64,000 nt of DNA, from NCBI GenBank assembly GCA_963556145.1, contig OY744467.1, positions 1,860,001-1,924,000 on the forward strand, given 5' to 3'. This DNA is from Hygrocybe punicea (Eukaryota > Basidiomycota > Agaricomycetes > Agaricales > Hygrophoraceae). Positions 1 through 12,473 of this stretch are shown here, piece after piece; position 1 is the stretch's first letter; each line of letters opens with the position of its first letter. Made by a program: the position numbers and the translations under genes. The notes under the pieces were generated by a model. It worked only from the letters and a program-made list of their open reading frames with translations. It searched no databases and had not been told where the DNA came from.

Positions 1-3000
1 TCGCAGTGTCATCGTCTGCCACATGGCCCACATCCTCTACTGTTGGTGCTATCGTCCACTTGCGGGATCCCGAATTGAAACTTCTTTCCGCTCCCTGCCG
101 TGGGAGTGGTTGGTCGGATCCCTGAAAGCTATTTCCGCTGGTCGAAATCGTACGCGCAGCTCACCCTTGTAATACAACTGACAGTTCAAGGCATTTCTTA
201 CTGCCCACTCGACCATTGTCTAACGGCGTCCGGAAACTTTGACCATAGCACTCCCAAAATCTCCTTTACTTACCTTTATGGTGAAAACAATTGTTGCCAG
301 ACTCGGAAAGCAGCCACTAGTATGACATAAAAACCGGATGCAATTATATGAGCTCCACACTGCAATACCACGCATGACCTATGGCGACCCTTCGGACAGA
401 ATTCCATTCGAGCGATTTATTTATTTCATCAAGGATAATCGATAACCGACATTGACAATGAACACCGCTCCCAGGGGCTGGAGCGAGGAACAGAAACCTT
501 CTTTCACACAGGGTGAGTCGATTTCAATTCTCGTCAAAAAGGCTATGCTGTTTTCCTGTTCTTTTTGGGAATATTACCGCAAAAGCTTATTTACGATACC
601 TACTTTCGTCCATGTTATCCTTGACATTATTGGCAATCGAAGTCTAGTTGTCAGTCACCGTGGCGACTCGAGTAAGCGTATATTCCAGAACCGTACGCAT
701 GCAATATACATGTATGATTGCCCAGCGCCTCCAAATTCATTCCATTCGAAGGGACAACAGAATGAACTGTTGCGGAATCCATCATCTGGGGTGGTTACGT
801 TGTTGGCTTTAGGAACAGGCAGACCGTGACCCTAAGTATATATCAGATCGTCGCTACCTTAACTCTAATCTTCACACTCATGGACATAGTCAACTGAGGT
901 CGGACAAAGTGAAATATTTTTCTGTTTGTGGAAGTTTTCAAATAGCGAGCGGAGTGACAAAAACAATGCATTGCAGATCTGTTCAAGGTTTCCACCAAGA
1001 ACGTACATCATATGTGTGGTGACCATCTTGTCATTCTACTAATAACCCCTGAGCTAATTAACGTTAATTAACGTTGAGAGGCACACACTGCACCATTGCG
1101 TTGTTATTCATAGTCATACCTATCATGTTCACTACGTAAACCCCATTTGGCGCCTAGTAGCTACACTACAAAGGCAGAAGATAAATTAGCATGAACTTGG
1201 CGGAAAATTGTTTTGCGGAAAACGTATGCAAGATGAGGTTACTTTCAAATACAAAATGGAGTGGAGATGTCCGAGATTGAATGCAAAAAAAAATGGATCC
1301 CATCTTTAGGTAATTGTTGTAAAGGACATCAGCGCCTTTTCATCAAGTGGATGCCGACGAAGTGGGGGAATGTTCTGCAGGTAGGCTAGCGGTGCGAGAA
1401 CTTCTGAAGTATTCAGAGAAACTAATCGCGACTTTGGACAATTGACGACCAGTGGGTCTTCCTTGCGAGGGGTGTGGTCGTGCCAAGTCGAAGCATGCAA
1501 TGGACGGGATCGGGTATCTATCGGGGAATATGGCGCGTATTGACCCGGGAATATTCCGACAGGGGAGCCGAGGTGGTCAAAGGTCTGTTGTTGATCACGG
1601 GGACGCCCTTTGGCTGAGCGAGCACTTTTGTATTTGCCAGGTGGGACCGGCAAAGTCGCCAACTGCGGTAGGTCATCTACCGATCGAAGAAAGTCAAGAG
1701 AATCTTGAGTAAAGTATGCGACTGGCTCGGCAGAGAAGGCGTGTTGTTAGATCCGATAGAAATAATGTAAATCGACACTAGCTTACTGAGATGCCACTTC
1801 CGGCGACCTCTCGGTGTTTCTACGAAAACTGAATATGTTTGCTTGATCAGATTCTCCCTGAGATTGCGGTGGGTGGGGTTGGGCCGCGAATGAACCCCGA
1901 GCCTATTTTTTTTCGTTACCATCGGTTGAGTGTGCTGCATGCAGATTGAGGAAAACTGACGAATTATCCGAATCAGATGTCATATCAATGTCCGTGGGTT
2001 CTGGGTCCTTCTCGTGATAGAAGAGAAATTCCTATGCCAGCAGGTGAACCATCAAGCATCATGGAAGAATACCGAAACCTACGTCTCGGACCCTGGATGG
2101 ACCCCACCTAATACCATCCGTCCAGCGTTCGATTCCAAGCTGTGTAGAAAAACAAAGCCGCTGAGAAAAGACATTTGAGGGGCACGCTTCGTTGGGATAC
2201 TCACACCTGTGGCCTCAGCGTTTGGACCTCGTTCCTCCCACACAAACACGCAGCCTGAAGATATTGCGCGCCTCTCTTCGGTGTCCAGTCGCCGGGAAAC
2301 CATTGGGAGGATGTTGAGAGATACAGCATGGAATATAACCTGAGCGTCCGCTGGTGATCTCACTCGCAGTCCGCTGCATGTTGGTCTTTGCATTGGAGGG
2401 GACGATGTAGATGACGAAGGTAAATGGAGAGGTTGTTGGACCTTAGGCTCCTTAAAAGCGGGAAGGTGATAACGAAGTAGCTTTTGGCTTATCCTAGAAG
2501 GATATATGATGATCGAAGGGTTTGAACGTGTGACGATTTACTCGGGGGAATCGAGGACGTACCATTACTTTAATGGCAAGCTAACCACAAAGAGGCACCA
2601 CGAGCTAACTCTGTATGTTAAATCATGACGGTTGCTCGCCCCCTCGCCCTGATGGGAAAGAAGTTTTTAGGACAACCGAACAAGGACGCCACCGATAGAG
2701 TTTTAGGGACCAAGGTGTTTCGTTAGTGTAAACGGATCCCAAAAAAGGAATTGGTATAATTGACGGAGTACCCTGGACCACTTGTGGAACCCGAAGGCTT
2801 CACATGTAACTGGTTTGACGTGGAGAATGTACGTGGTTGAACTCGTTGGACATTGATAAGCTCCACCAAATTGACATGACAGCTATACGGAATTTCTCCG
2901 GCGAACACGCACCAACGCTGGAGGGTCGGACCCGAGTTGATCCTAAAAACAGAGGTACGAGGTACGGTGAGGTGACAGAAACGAGATGGAATGTAAGGAA

Positions 3001-3806
3001 AAAACGTGCGCCCTGCAGTGTAAAAAACTATTTCATTTTGACCTAAAACTGAGCCGATGAGATTTCCCTAAAGTGGATGAGTCAAAATAATAAATGCCTT
3101 GGTTTATGATCAGATCAACTATCAGATCGCTATTTCATAGATTCAGATCGGACTTTTGCAGTTTTGTCTGGAGCTGCAGCGCTGCGGCTGTTTCATCAAT
3201 ACATGTAATCACCGGTCACCAGTCACTGGTCACTTGCTGCGAGTTGACAGAAAGACTGGAAAGCAAAGACCATGCCCATGCCGGAATGGAAGAAACCCTG
3301 TATCGATTGGGTTAATGACAGCTACGCGAAAAGACAAATGAAAAATTAATAACGTTAACGCTAAACGAGACTCCCCGACTTGGGAATCCTTGACCGAAAA
3401 GCCTATATGTCATGCTGTGGGAAATGCAACCACACATCCCTGTCCAATGGTTGGTACCTACTACACGGCGAGTATAAAGGTTCAGATCAAATGTCATATC
3501 ATTCACGATCATATGGATAACGATCACATAGAGGGGACACCCTCAAACGCACCCAATTTTACATGTCTTGTCAACCGGTGCCTTTCAAACGAGGCGCCCA
3601 CCGCTTAGTGTGCAAATTTACCGTGTATCGGACTATAGTACTGTCATAAGTACTGCATAGCGACTTCCGTGACCCGCCGTGACATCCCATCCAAGTCACA
3701 TGATTCGGGGTTGTATATGATTCTGACTAGAATCAGACCTCATATTTTGGTTCGTCTGAGGAATAATTCAACTTCTGCAGGCCCAAGAATCACTGGTGCT
3801 CATCTG
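1..3806. other. Long region without a supported gene
   Basis: No open frame here resembles a known family, and the frames on both strands are short and unconnected. One exon-like piece is visible at 458-512: an ATG followed by about 18 codons and a good GTGAGT donor. I could not find a convincing continuation. The last part of the region is presumably the 5' leader and promoter of the cysteinyl-tRNA synthetase gene, which starts at 3807. Confidence 0.5.
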
Positions 3807-6800
3807 ATGTCTGGGCAACAACCCCCTTGGATCCTCCCGGCAAATGAGCGTGAGGAACCCGTACTCAAAGTATACAATTCTCTGACACGAACAAAAGTCT
3901 GTCTCTAAAATAGCATCTCAGAGATGCCCCTTGACTGATGTTGTTATATCACGGTTAGACTGATTTTGTTCCCCGGAACGGACGCCATGTCAAATGGTAC
4001 AATTGTGGTCCGACAGTGTACGATGCTTCACACATGGGTCATGCAAGGCAAGGTAGTACCTGGCTAGTCTAAACTGATCTCTCACGCGGCAATCTGTTTC
4101 AGGAACTATGTCACTCAGGACATTTTACGGAGGGTGATGACAGACTATTTTGACTATGATGTTCATTTTGTGATGAACATCACCGACATCGATGACAAGG
4201 TCAGATAATATCGCTCCAAGTTGCAGACTTGCCTATATTGACGATGTTCACCAGATCATTCTACGGGCCCGCCAAAATCATCTGCTGGACAAATTTCGTT
4301 CACAGACAAATTCCCTCTCGCCTGAACTGATTGCTCAGCTGCGAGATGCCTGGGGCACGTTCGTGCGAGAGAAATTTGCCAAAGGTTTGCCACAAGGCGA
4401 TAGACCCCCGAACGACGACGAGGAACAGCATTGGCCGCGCATCGTTGCACTGACTCAGAATAAGGAATGGAAGCAGGATTGCTTGAAAAGAGACGAAAAG
4501 TTTGACATGCAGTTCTTTGCGGCGGTGCGCACTTCGACACTAACTCTAACCTTGATTTACAATACCTTATAGAACCGAACTTTCTTAGCCATTCGAAAGG
4601 CTCAAGGTCTTCTTGAAAGTGGCTGTATCGGGCAGGACGTCACAAACGAATTAATTTCTGAATCGCGCGATATACTGGCTATTTCGTTGGACGCTCAGGT
4701 ATCTGATATTCAAATCATATTTGGCATATTTATGCCGATTTACACCTTAGTTTGGTTCAACTGTCACAGATCCTTCCATTTCTCGTTCGCTAGCTGCCCA
4801 GTGGGAAGCCCAGTTTTTCAAAGACATGACAAGTCTTCGTGTACGCGAACCGGACACTCTTACCCGCGTGACGGAATACATACCGGAGATTGTCTCTTTT
4901 ATCAACCGCATCATTCAGAATGGATATGCGTATATGGTTGACGGCAGTGTCTACTTTGACACGCGCACTTTCGACAAAGCTGAAGGTCACGCCTACGCGA
5001 AACTAGAACCATGGAGCAAAGGAAATAGAGAGTTGCTCGAGGAGGGCGAAGGTGTGTTCCCGCAAAGAAATCGGTAAAGCTTGCCTGAGACAATTCCCCT
5101 TTCTTCGGGATCAGGAGCATTATCTACAACCACGGGACGTAGATCTACATCCGATTTTGCCCTGTGGAAACGTTCGAAACCAGGGGAGCCTTCTTGGCCT
5201 TCGCCTTGGGGTCTAGGGCGTCCAGGATGGCATATTGAGTGCTCGGTCATGGCCAGTGCAATTTTAGGTGAAAATATGGACATTCATTCGGGCGGAATCG
5301 ACTTGGCCTTTCCACATCACGACAATGAAATAGCCCAGTCAGAGGTGAGCTGTCAGTCCGAAGCATTTCATTGTTGAGACGTCTGATTCTTCCAGGCCTA
5401 CTACAATTGTGGGCCATGGGTCAATTATTTTCTCCACACTGGACACCTTCACATTGAAGGCCTCAAAATGAGTAAATCTCTCAAGAATTTCATTACCATC
5501 GAGGTAAGCTGTATCAATTGTCTTAGCCGTAACAATCTGATAGCGGAAGCAGGATATACTGCAAAAATACAGCCCTCGCCAGCTTCGTCTAGCATTTTTG
5601 ACACAGCTATGGAACGCCAAGGTAGACTTTTCCGAATCGTTGATGACGGGGGAAGTTCGCAATTTCGAGATTACCATGAATGTAAGTTGGACGCGCACAA
5701 ATGCATCTTCGTGTACTTAATCTTCGGTGCCTACTCTTGTTGGCCAGAATTTCTTCACGATATCTAAGGCACTGATCAGCCAGTCTCGAGCTGATGGGAC
5801 CAAATCGGATGGTTATCATCACTACGAAGCCCCAGAAGCCGAATTGACGAAAAGGTATGAGCTGCTTCTCGTCTTCACAGGCCCTTTTCACTAATAGGTC
5901 CCCTCGTCAGCTTCCATACCAGCCAGACAGCTTTCCGGGCTGCACTGTGCGATTCTTTCAATACGCCCGCTGCCCTCGATGTCCTTCGGGAGCTTGTGTC
6001 ACTGACCAACGTTTATATCAACTCCCGCGGGAAAAATCTCAATGTAGGCCTCGTAGAATATATTGCAGGATGGGTCGGTAAAATGTTGCGAATGTTCGGA
6101 TTGAGCGAAGGCGAGAATCCCGAAATCGGATGGGGTCAGAGCGAGCAAGGAGAAGGAAACATCAACGTCAGTCGGGGAGTAGAACTTGCATGAGATAATT
6201 CTACTGACTGTCAGCAACGACGTTCCCAGCGGGACGAAGTTCTAATGCCCTATCTCCGCACGTTGTCTTCGTTCCGTGATGGGGTTCGACGGCTTGCGAT
6301 GGAGAAGAGTGAGGGTGCTCTGAAGGATATTTTGGCACTCTGTGACAAACTTCGGGACGTGGACTTGGTACCCCTTGGCGTTGCTCTCGATGATCAAGAC
6401 GGTCAGTACCATACAAATCGGGTGTCCACTATTGCTCACGACCGCTTCTGTGGTCATCTTTCATGTTCCTTATATCAGATGGCAAGGCTCTCGTGAAACT
6501 CGTACCGCCAGCGGATTTGATCAAGGCACGAAATGACAAGCGTGCTCAGATAGAAGCCAAGGCTGCAAAAAAGGCTGCAGCCATCGAAGCTGAGCACCAG
6601 AAACGGATGAAGAAACTAGACAAGGGTCGCGTCTCTCCTGACAGCATGTTCAAATTTCCGAATGTACCCCAAGGAACATACGGGAGCTGGGATGAGGCAG
6701 GACTCCCAAAAACCGACGGCGAAGGTCAAGAGCTAAGTAAAAACCAACTGAAGAAAGTGAAAAAGGAGTGGTTGGACCAGAAGAAGTTGCACGACGAGTT

Positions 6801-6831
6801 CCTGGTATGGAGGAAAGAACAGGCTGACTAA
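3807..6831 (+). CDS. Cysteinyl-tRNA synthetase, cytosolic (13 exons)
   Basis: Class I aminoacyl-tRNA synthetase that charges tRNA-Cys for protein synthesis. The protein opens MSGQQPPW and carries the zinc-site start YNCGPTVYD, the HIGH-type signature ASHMGHAR, the zinc ligands in WHIECS and HHDNE, and a perfect KMSKS. The C-terminus is a lysine-rich charged extension typical of eukaryotic enzymes. Exons: 3807-3896, 3959-4047, 4103-4199, 4255-4524, 4573-4698, 4751-5051, 5115-5344, 5396-5503, 5553-5681, 5748-5854, 5911-6166, 6215-6401 and 6479-6831. All phases close and give 780 residues, the usual fungal length. Intron 2 (4048-4102) must use a GC donor (AG|GCAAGG) to keep the frame. The stop lies 24 bases from the stop of the convergent sulfoxide reductase gene. 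Family assignment is certain; the start is the first ATG upstream of the conserved [10 protein letters not shown] stretch. Confidence 0.96.
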
Positions 6832-6855
6832 CCCGCGATGGACTATCACAGTATG

Positions 6856-7581
6856 TTACCAATTGCAAGCATTGACCGTCAGCTGCGCAATCCTTTCTAA
6901 TCCCACCCGATCCTCTTCGTCAAACCCGGCCTCCGCCAGACAATCCAAATCCAAAACCCCAAGAACAACCTCACCGTTGTCCTGTCGGAGAATAAGCGGA
7001 CAAACTATCTCACTTTTCGTTGCGCTATCACAAGCAATGTGTCCCGGGTACAAAGCAACGTTGGGAATGACCACAGTCCTTCTCTGGAGAAATGCATCTG
7101 CGCAGGCACCGCGCGTCTTTTCTGGGGCAATGTCTATGAATTGGCAGGCAGGCTTGCCACAAAATGGGCCCAATAGCAGCATATTCGTTGAATGAACTTG
7201 CGTGGAGCCGGGAATGCGGGGGCTAGGAAATAACGACGAGTCCAAGTAAAACCCTGCAAAAGCCGAAAGTGATAAACCATTTCGTGCGAGCAACATTAGC
7301 CTCGCACGAGAAGAGCTCACCGCACCAATTCACCGCAGAGTCATCTTGCCCAAAGTGCAGAGGAAATGCGAGAAGGCTATGATAAATGAGAGAAGAAGCG
7401 TTGGCTAAGTTTGTTACCTTCATCAAAACTTTATCAACACCTTCGAGAGCCAATATTAGGGAAAAATCACCCAGTTTCGCTGGTCGTCCAGTAAGGACGC
7501 CAGCTGATTATGGACATGAACCCAGAATTCAGCCTTGGCAGTTATAGCGGATGGCACAAGGGAATAATCGGCGTGAGGCAT
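6856..7581 (-). CDS. Free methionine-R-sulfoxide reductase, GAF-domain (3 exons)
   Basis: Reduces free methionine-(R)-sulfoxide as part of oxidative-damage repair in the cytosol. Exons on the minus strand are 7471-7581, 7321-7417 and 7254-adjacent 6856-7253, giving 201 residues. The N-terminus has the family's MPHADYSLVP start and the FPLHFGQDDSAVNWCGFY core. The C-terminal half has the RGACADAF segment, the PGHIACD segment and SEIVCPL, which place the redox-active cysteines in the GAF pocket. It ends in a GVLDLDC...FDEED block as expected. Length matches the family. The gene is convergent with cysteinyl-tRNA synthetase, and the two 3' untranslated regions must overlap. Confidence 0.95.
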
Positions 7582-7685
7582 GAATTTGAAGTTAAGTTCG
7601 ATGCCAAGAGATATACTAGATAAGATTGGCCGCGATCATCGTAGCTTACACATATTAATTATAATCTCCATACTTCGCTTTAGCT

Positions 7686-8542
7686 ATGGCGCCCTACCTC
7701 GAGACTGTCAAGGTACCCAAGTTTTCTGAACGAGAAAACATCTTTTTTCACGTACAATCTTTCCTCAGTCGTTCGCAGATGTCCCAATCACAGAATCCGG
7801 CATTGAAACTGTGGCATTCTTAGAAGCCTCACAAGGCCTCGTCGGTCTCTTTGGTATGGTTCCAAACCAAATTTGCACTCATCGATTTACATCTGTGTGA
7901 TAGGTATCCTTGGATCTAGTGCCTTCACGGTCGTTCAGGCAGATTTAAAGGGCAACATCGCTGTAGGTGTTTCAATCGCAAAAAAAAAAAAACCACATTG
8001 TCCATTCTACCAATCATGACACCCAATGCGATTAAACCAGAAAGTCCGCTCGCGATACGATGCGGCTCCTGCTCAATCGGCTACTCTTGAACAACTTGTC
8101 GAAAACGAGAAAGGGGAGAAGAAGCGAACGGCAACGGAGGGTCTTATGTGGCTCACCCGCGGGCTTTCCTTCACTTGCAAGGCACTCCAGACCACACAAG
8201 CGGACAAAAACTCGGAGCTGGCGGCGGCATTCAACAAGTCATACGAAGGAACCCTGAAGAACTTCCATAACTTCGTAGTGAAAACGGTATTCACGGTTCG
8301 TGCCCCTACGGTGTAACAATTGTCACTCCTTGTGTTCAATGTTCATGAAACAGGTTGCTATGAAAGCTTGTCCGTATCGCGCCGATTTCTACGCAAAATT
8401 AGCTGCAGATCCAAATGGCGGCCCCGCTGTCCCACAAGACAAACTGCACGAAGAGCTGGATAAATGGCTCGGGGCCCTTGACACTATTGTGAAGAGGACC
8501 GAAGAGTTCTACGAAAAAGGGGGACATGGCAAAGGTTTCTAG
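7686..8542 (+). CDS. Glycolipid transfer protein (HET-C2-like, 5 exons)
   Basis: Small soluble all-helical protein of the GLTP fold that moves glycosphingolipids between membranes. Exons 7686-7712, 7769-7853, 7904-7962, 8041-8286 and 8354-8542 encode 201 residues, the normal family size. The head-group site is visible: the D-x3-N-x2-K signature (DLKGNIAKV), the tryptophan of GLMWLTRGL, and the histidine of KNFHNFVV. The ascomycete relative HET-C2 is a known target of heterokaryon incompatibility, which is of interest because an NLR-like gene lies 4 kb away, although GLTP genes are also housekeeping. The gene is divergent from the sulfoxide reductase, with only 104 bases between the two start codons, so they share a bidirectional promoter. 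Confidence 0.95.
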
Positions 8543-9029
8543 TATGCCTCTGTGGTATCTAGTATAAATTGTCGCAGTGATACTTTTCATCAAATTCTCT
8601 AGCTTCAAGGTCATGCATCGCAGCCGAATTTGAACTTTGACTTGGTACTACAGCCGATTCCGTGTTATCATTCAAAACTAAGACCTGTACGGTACTAGAG
8701 TCACGACAAGCAGGTAGACGACGAAGAACGAAGACAACGGACCTGCATAAGTTCTGCTAATCAGAATGAGGATAACTGCGAATATGGGTGTCAATCAATC
8801 AGACTGAAATTATTGACGTCCAACAGGCTAAGGCTACTCTATTTACAAAATTCTGGTTGAGCGCAGCATTTCTGAAAGAAGACATGGATTCCGGAGGTCG
8901 AGTGCTTGTCAAAAAATACCATGGAGGAATTCTTTTCCATGATGATCGCGCAACTGGGGCACTGATTATGCACTAAGCTAATTCGCAACGGTCAACCAGA
9001 CGTAAATGAACGAATTCACAGACTGGGGG
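8543..9029. other. Intergenic, nothing recognised
   Basis: Only a 62-residue frame at 8788-8976 stands out. It has no recognisable domain and I do not call it. Confidence 0.4.
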
Positions 9030-9960
9030 GTAAACTTCTAACCTTTATTGCGGTCGATGACAATCACTTTCAGCGCAGCATCGATAAAGCACATGGTACA
9101 CTTTGGATGAGCTCCAACGAAGGATTTCATGACAAGAACACGAGAAGGACATTCTCATAAGACGCGTGAAAGGGGATCCCAGAAATGAGGGTGCTTGCGT
9201 ACTCGCGTTCAAGATGGCTCAAGCTTCAATGAATCCCCGTTTGGCGTGAGAGACTCTCGTAAATGTGGAATAGGGTTCAACTTCGTGAGGGATTGTGCAG
9301 ATCACCCAAAGAAGCGTGTCTGGGGTGCGCATAGTGAAATATCGCAGACGAAGGTGCGTAAATGGTCAACATGACCCAGAATAACGTCTATCACAGCGAC
9401 TCATTCAGCCATGCCGGGAACTGATTGGATTCTCAGCACGCACCATTTTCTCTGCCACGTGTTGTTGGACGAGTGGGGATCAAGTAAGACTGCAAATACA
9501 GAGAGATTTTCCAGGCAGGGAATCGTTAAAAGAGTACCGTAGAGCGGCAAAGTATAGCAATATCAACATCACGCTCCGGGAGCACAGGAGATCTAGATAA
9601 ACAAGAACAACGAGACAGCTAATGATCACTCACGGTGAGCATATGTGTGCACCAAGGCTTGAACATCGATTACGCTGACAACCTCAAGCTAATACACGTC
9701 GTACACAATTGCTGGCAATCAAAGTGATGAGCCACAGTCAGATAAAAGTCAACGAGTCCACTCACGTCAAGTATCTACTAGGCTACCATAAATGAAATCC
9801 CCTTTCGAAATAAGGCAACACTCTGTGCTCTGACGACAGCAGCTGCGATAACAAAAGGTCCTAGAAGGCAGATTACAAGGCCTTGCTCGAAATGATGACC
9901 GTTGGTTTATGTAACGATTTTGGTGGAAGTTTTCGTTGCGAATTGGGAGCTGGCTTAAAA
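9030..9960. repeat. Degenerate third copy of the Ifi6/27-gene repeat unit
   Basis: Sequence at 9030-9345 aligns by eye with 10843-11160 and 18120-18430; shared words include TTTGGATGA/C, ATTTCATG, CAAGATGGCTCAAG and GCGTGAGAGACT. Around 9820-9835 there is a trace of the gene body (ACTCTGTGC), and 9915-9945 resembles the leader just upstream of the intact Ifi6/27-like gene (CGATTTTgGTGG). The frame is destroyed, so this is a relic. Boundaries are approximate. Confidence 0.5.
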
Positions 9961-10362
9961 TGCAGATTCATGAACCTTGTGGCCTGCGTCTGGTCCCATG
10001 CGGCACTATAGGCGAAGATTGCCTAGAGGAAAACTTGCCAGCGGTTGGACCTTGGGAACTGCGAGTCGGCACCGTAAGCCTCCTGCCATTTGCGGTATAC
10101 TCAGGCTGTTGCTCACCGCAGATCGCAGTACATCAATAGGAAGCAGCTCGCACGCAAAGTGGATTGTAGATTACTGTAAGGGGCCCGAGGAAGCTTCTCA
10201 GATGTGCCCGGCGCTTCTCGACGCGTAATTTGGACGCCTCCGGGTCCGTGGATCTTGTTCCCCAACGTTTAGCGATGCTTTGCGTTTGGCTTTCGAAGCT
10301 CTGCATTTCTTCGCGATCGCCTTCGTCCTTGGTCATGAGGCATGCACGAGGCAGGATCGGCC

Positions 10363-12038
10363 ACTTCTGACGTGCCTCCGCCTCCACGCAACCGAGAGTT
10401 GACGAGCGGCGTTGTCGTCGCTTAGACCATTCCAGAGGCTTGAAGCTTCACGTCGAGTATTTTCTGCCAGTGGTATGCTCCACCTCGCAGAAGGCGTCTT
10501 CATTCACTGGCAAGTGTTGTGCTCTCGACGATAAATTGATCTCAAACATCGTTTTCAGCGTGCGATGGACAGCCGATGGTTTTCAACGGCAGACCAGCCT
10601 ACTATAACTTGAAGTTGTTGCTGTTGACACTTTCGTCAAATTATTATTGTCAGTGACATCCACCTGGCTTGAAGCTTGCAGCTCGATCGAGTGTACGCTG
10701 GGATTTTTGAAGGAAGACGGACGGACTCGGGCAATCAAGATGTAAAGAAGGAACGCATTTCCTACATTATAGCTGCCGTGTAACTTGAGCTTGGGCGATT
10801 ATGCTCTGAGGTAGTCCACTAGACGTAAAGAAATAGATAGGAACAAACTTCTGACTCTTACTGCGGTCAGCAACAAATATTTTCAGCGCTGTATCGAACT
10901 AGCTCACATACTTTGGATGCACTGACAATGACGAGGAATTTCATGCCAGAACACGAGAATCATACGTTTCATATGACATCCGTGAATTTCAGGGGGTTTC
11001 AGAAAATGAGGGTGACACCATGCGTTCTAGATGGCTCAAGATTCAATGAATCCCTGTTTGGCGTGAGAGACTTTCGTAAATGCTGACTATAGGGTTCAGC
11101 TTCGTGAGGGGTTGTGCAGATCGCCTGAAGAAGCGTGTCTGGGCTGCGCATGATGAAGTGTCGTGTAAGAATGGCAAAACGTAGTCTATTCTACTAGGAA
11201 ACATTCAGCACTGTGTTAGGATGTTTAAATAACACGCACCGGCCATTTTGTCGGTCATGTAGGCGAGGCAGGTCTAGCGCAGCTCGAGGGCTATAGCGAA
11301 AGTTTGTATAAGCTCTGAAATCCGAAGACATAAACGGAAAGGGAAACACCAAAAGACCAATTTCCGGCAAAGCCGTAGGAGAATCCTGCGGTATGAGACA
11401 GTGTGATTGCAATGATCGATGATCGATGATTGGTTGATGGTTGTTGATACACCGTGCCAGTGACGATACCGATCAATTTTGCCATCGATGCGGGGGTGTG
11501 AGTTGACTTCAGCGAATGTGATGAACACAAGGTTTGGACATTTGATTCGCTGGTAGTACATAGTACACAATTTCTGGAAAGGAAAATGATCAGTAAACGT
11601 CAACAAAAAGTCTACTCACTGAGGAAGTGAGATCTACCTAGGCCCGACCAAGGCAACCATCGCAGGATGTTGGGAATTTAAAATATGAACATCAACCTCT
11701 CAATAAATACCGCGACATCGAAGATTACACCGCCTATCAAGGGCAATACATTCCGCGTCATCGCAAACACTCTGTGCGACGACAAAAAGGCTCCCAGCCA
11801 TGACGTTGCCAATCCCAGCTTGAATAGCGGCAGCAATCGATCCTGCAATCGGGATGGACAGAAATCTTCACCAGGTGATTGAGAAAAAAAACCGAAAACA
11901 CATACCAGCAACAGGACCACCTAGACCAAAACCCAAGCCAAGGCAAATACAACAATAACCACCGTGACGACAGCTGCGACAACAAGAACGCAAAATCCTA
12001 CAACCACCAGATGCGATTACAACACCGATAAGCCCCAA
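10363..12038. repeat. Direct repeat unit, left copy (about 1.7 kb)
   Basis: Begins ACTTCTGACGTGCCTCCGCC and is collinear with 17694-19313 in the same orientation, with small indels and a few percent mismatches over most of its length. It contains non-coding sequence followed by a minus-strand Ifi6/27-like gene, which is broken in this copy. Similarity stops abruptly after GATAAGCCCCAA. The two copies bracket the CHAT-type gene and its convergent neighbour. Confidence 0.8.
11678..12038 (-). pseudogene. Broken Ifi6/27 (ISG12)-like membrane protein
   Basis: Left-copy counterpart of the intact gene at 18921-19440. The GGPVAG and GSIAAAIQAGIGNVMAG core of the Ifi-6-16 family is readable on the minus strand, with the same intron (about 11857-11917). 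Compared with the intact copy it has an extra base near 11766 that shifts the frame inside the last conserved helix. It also has a two-base loss near 12010 and a deletion of the AAIVTT stretch, and it lacks the first 30 or so codons. It therefore cannot make the family protein. Confidence 0.75.
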
Positions 12039-12473
12039 CAACTGCAAAACACATCCACTCACGTCAATTCTCATCCGCAGATGATGATCGTCTGTACTGC
12101 CTCGTGCTTCCTTGGCTCCGCACCCAAGTTGTGGGGACTTGCTGAATTCCCTGGAGGGTCATTGGGAGGTGAGGATATGCTGTTATATGCTCACGCACAG
12201 CATCCGAGTCCAAAACTGGCGACATCCTTCTGATCGTTGTTTCAGCAAGTGCAGCGTCTTCCTATCTTACTCCCAACAAACCTGGCCCGCCAGATTCCCC
12301 ATATTAAATCGGGTGCGTCGCCCATTCTTGTTGTTCAGAACTAAGATTGAACTTGAACCCGAGTATGGTTTTCGTCAACTTTCACTGTCCATGATTAATG
12401 ACTATGTACGAACAAGATTATTGGTACCCAAAGCTGGTGTTATTCATCAATTTGCTTTTGCGGGCACAAATCT
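12039..12473. other. Region upstream of the CHAT gene
   Basis: Contains a short fragment (12049-12090) that also occurs at about 20430-20470 (CTCACGT(C/T)AATTCTCATCC), so repeat debris reaches here. An overlapping frame at 12112-12543 has no family features. The promoter of the CHAT gene should lie within this stretch, but I see no clear TATA box. Confidence 0.35.

Noticed and set aside
11194..11606. Minus-strand frames in the repeat units (also 18319-18865)
   Set aside because: Both repeat copies have indels that change these frames independently, so they are not under coding constraint.
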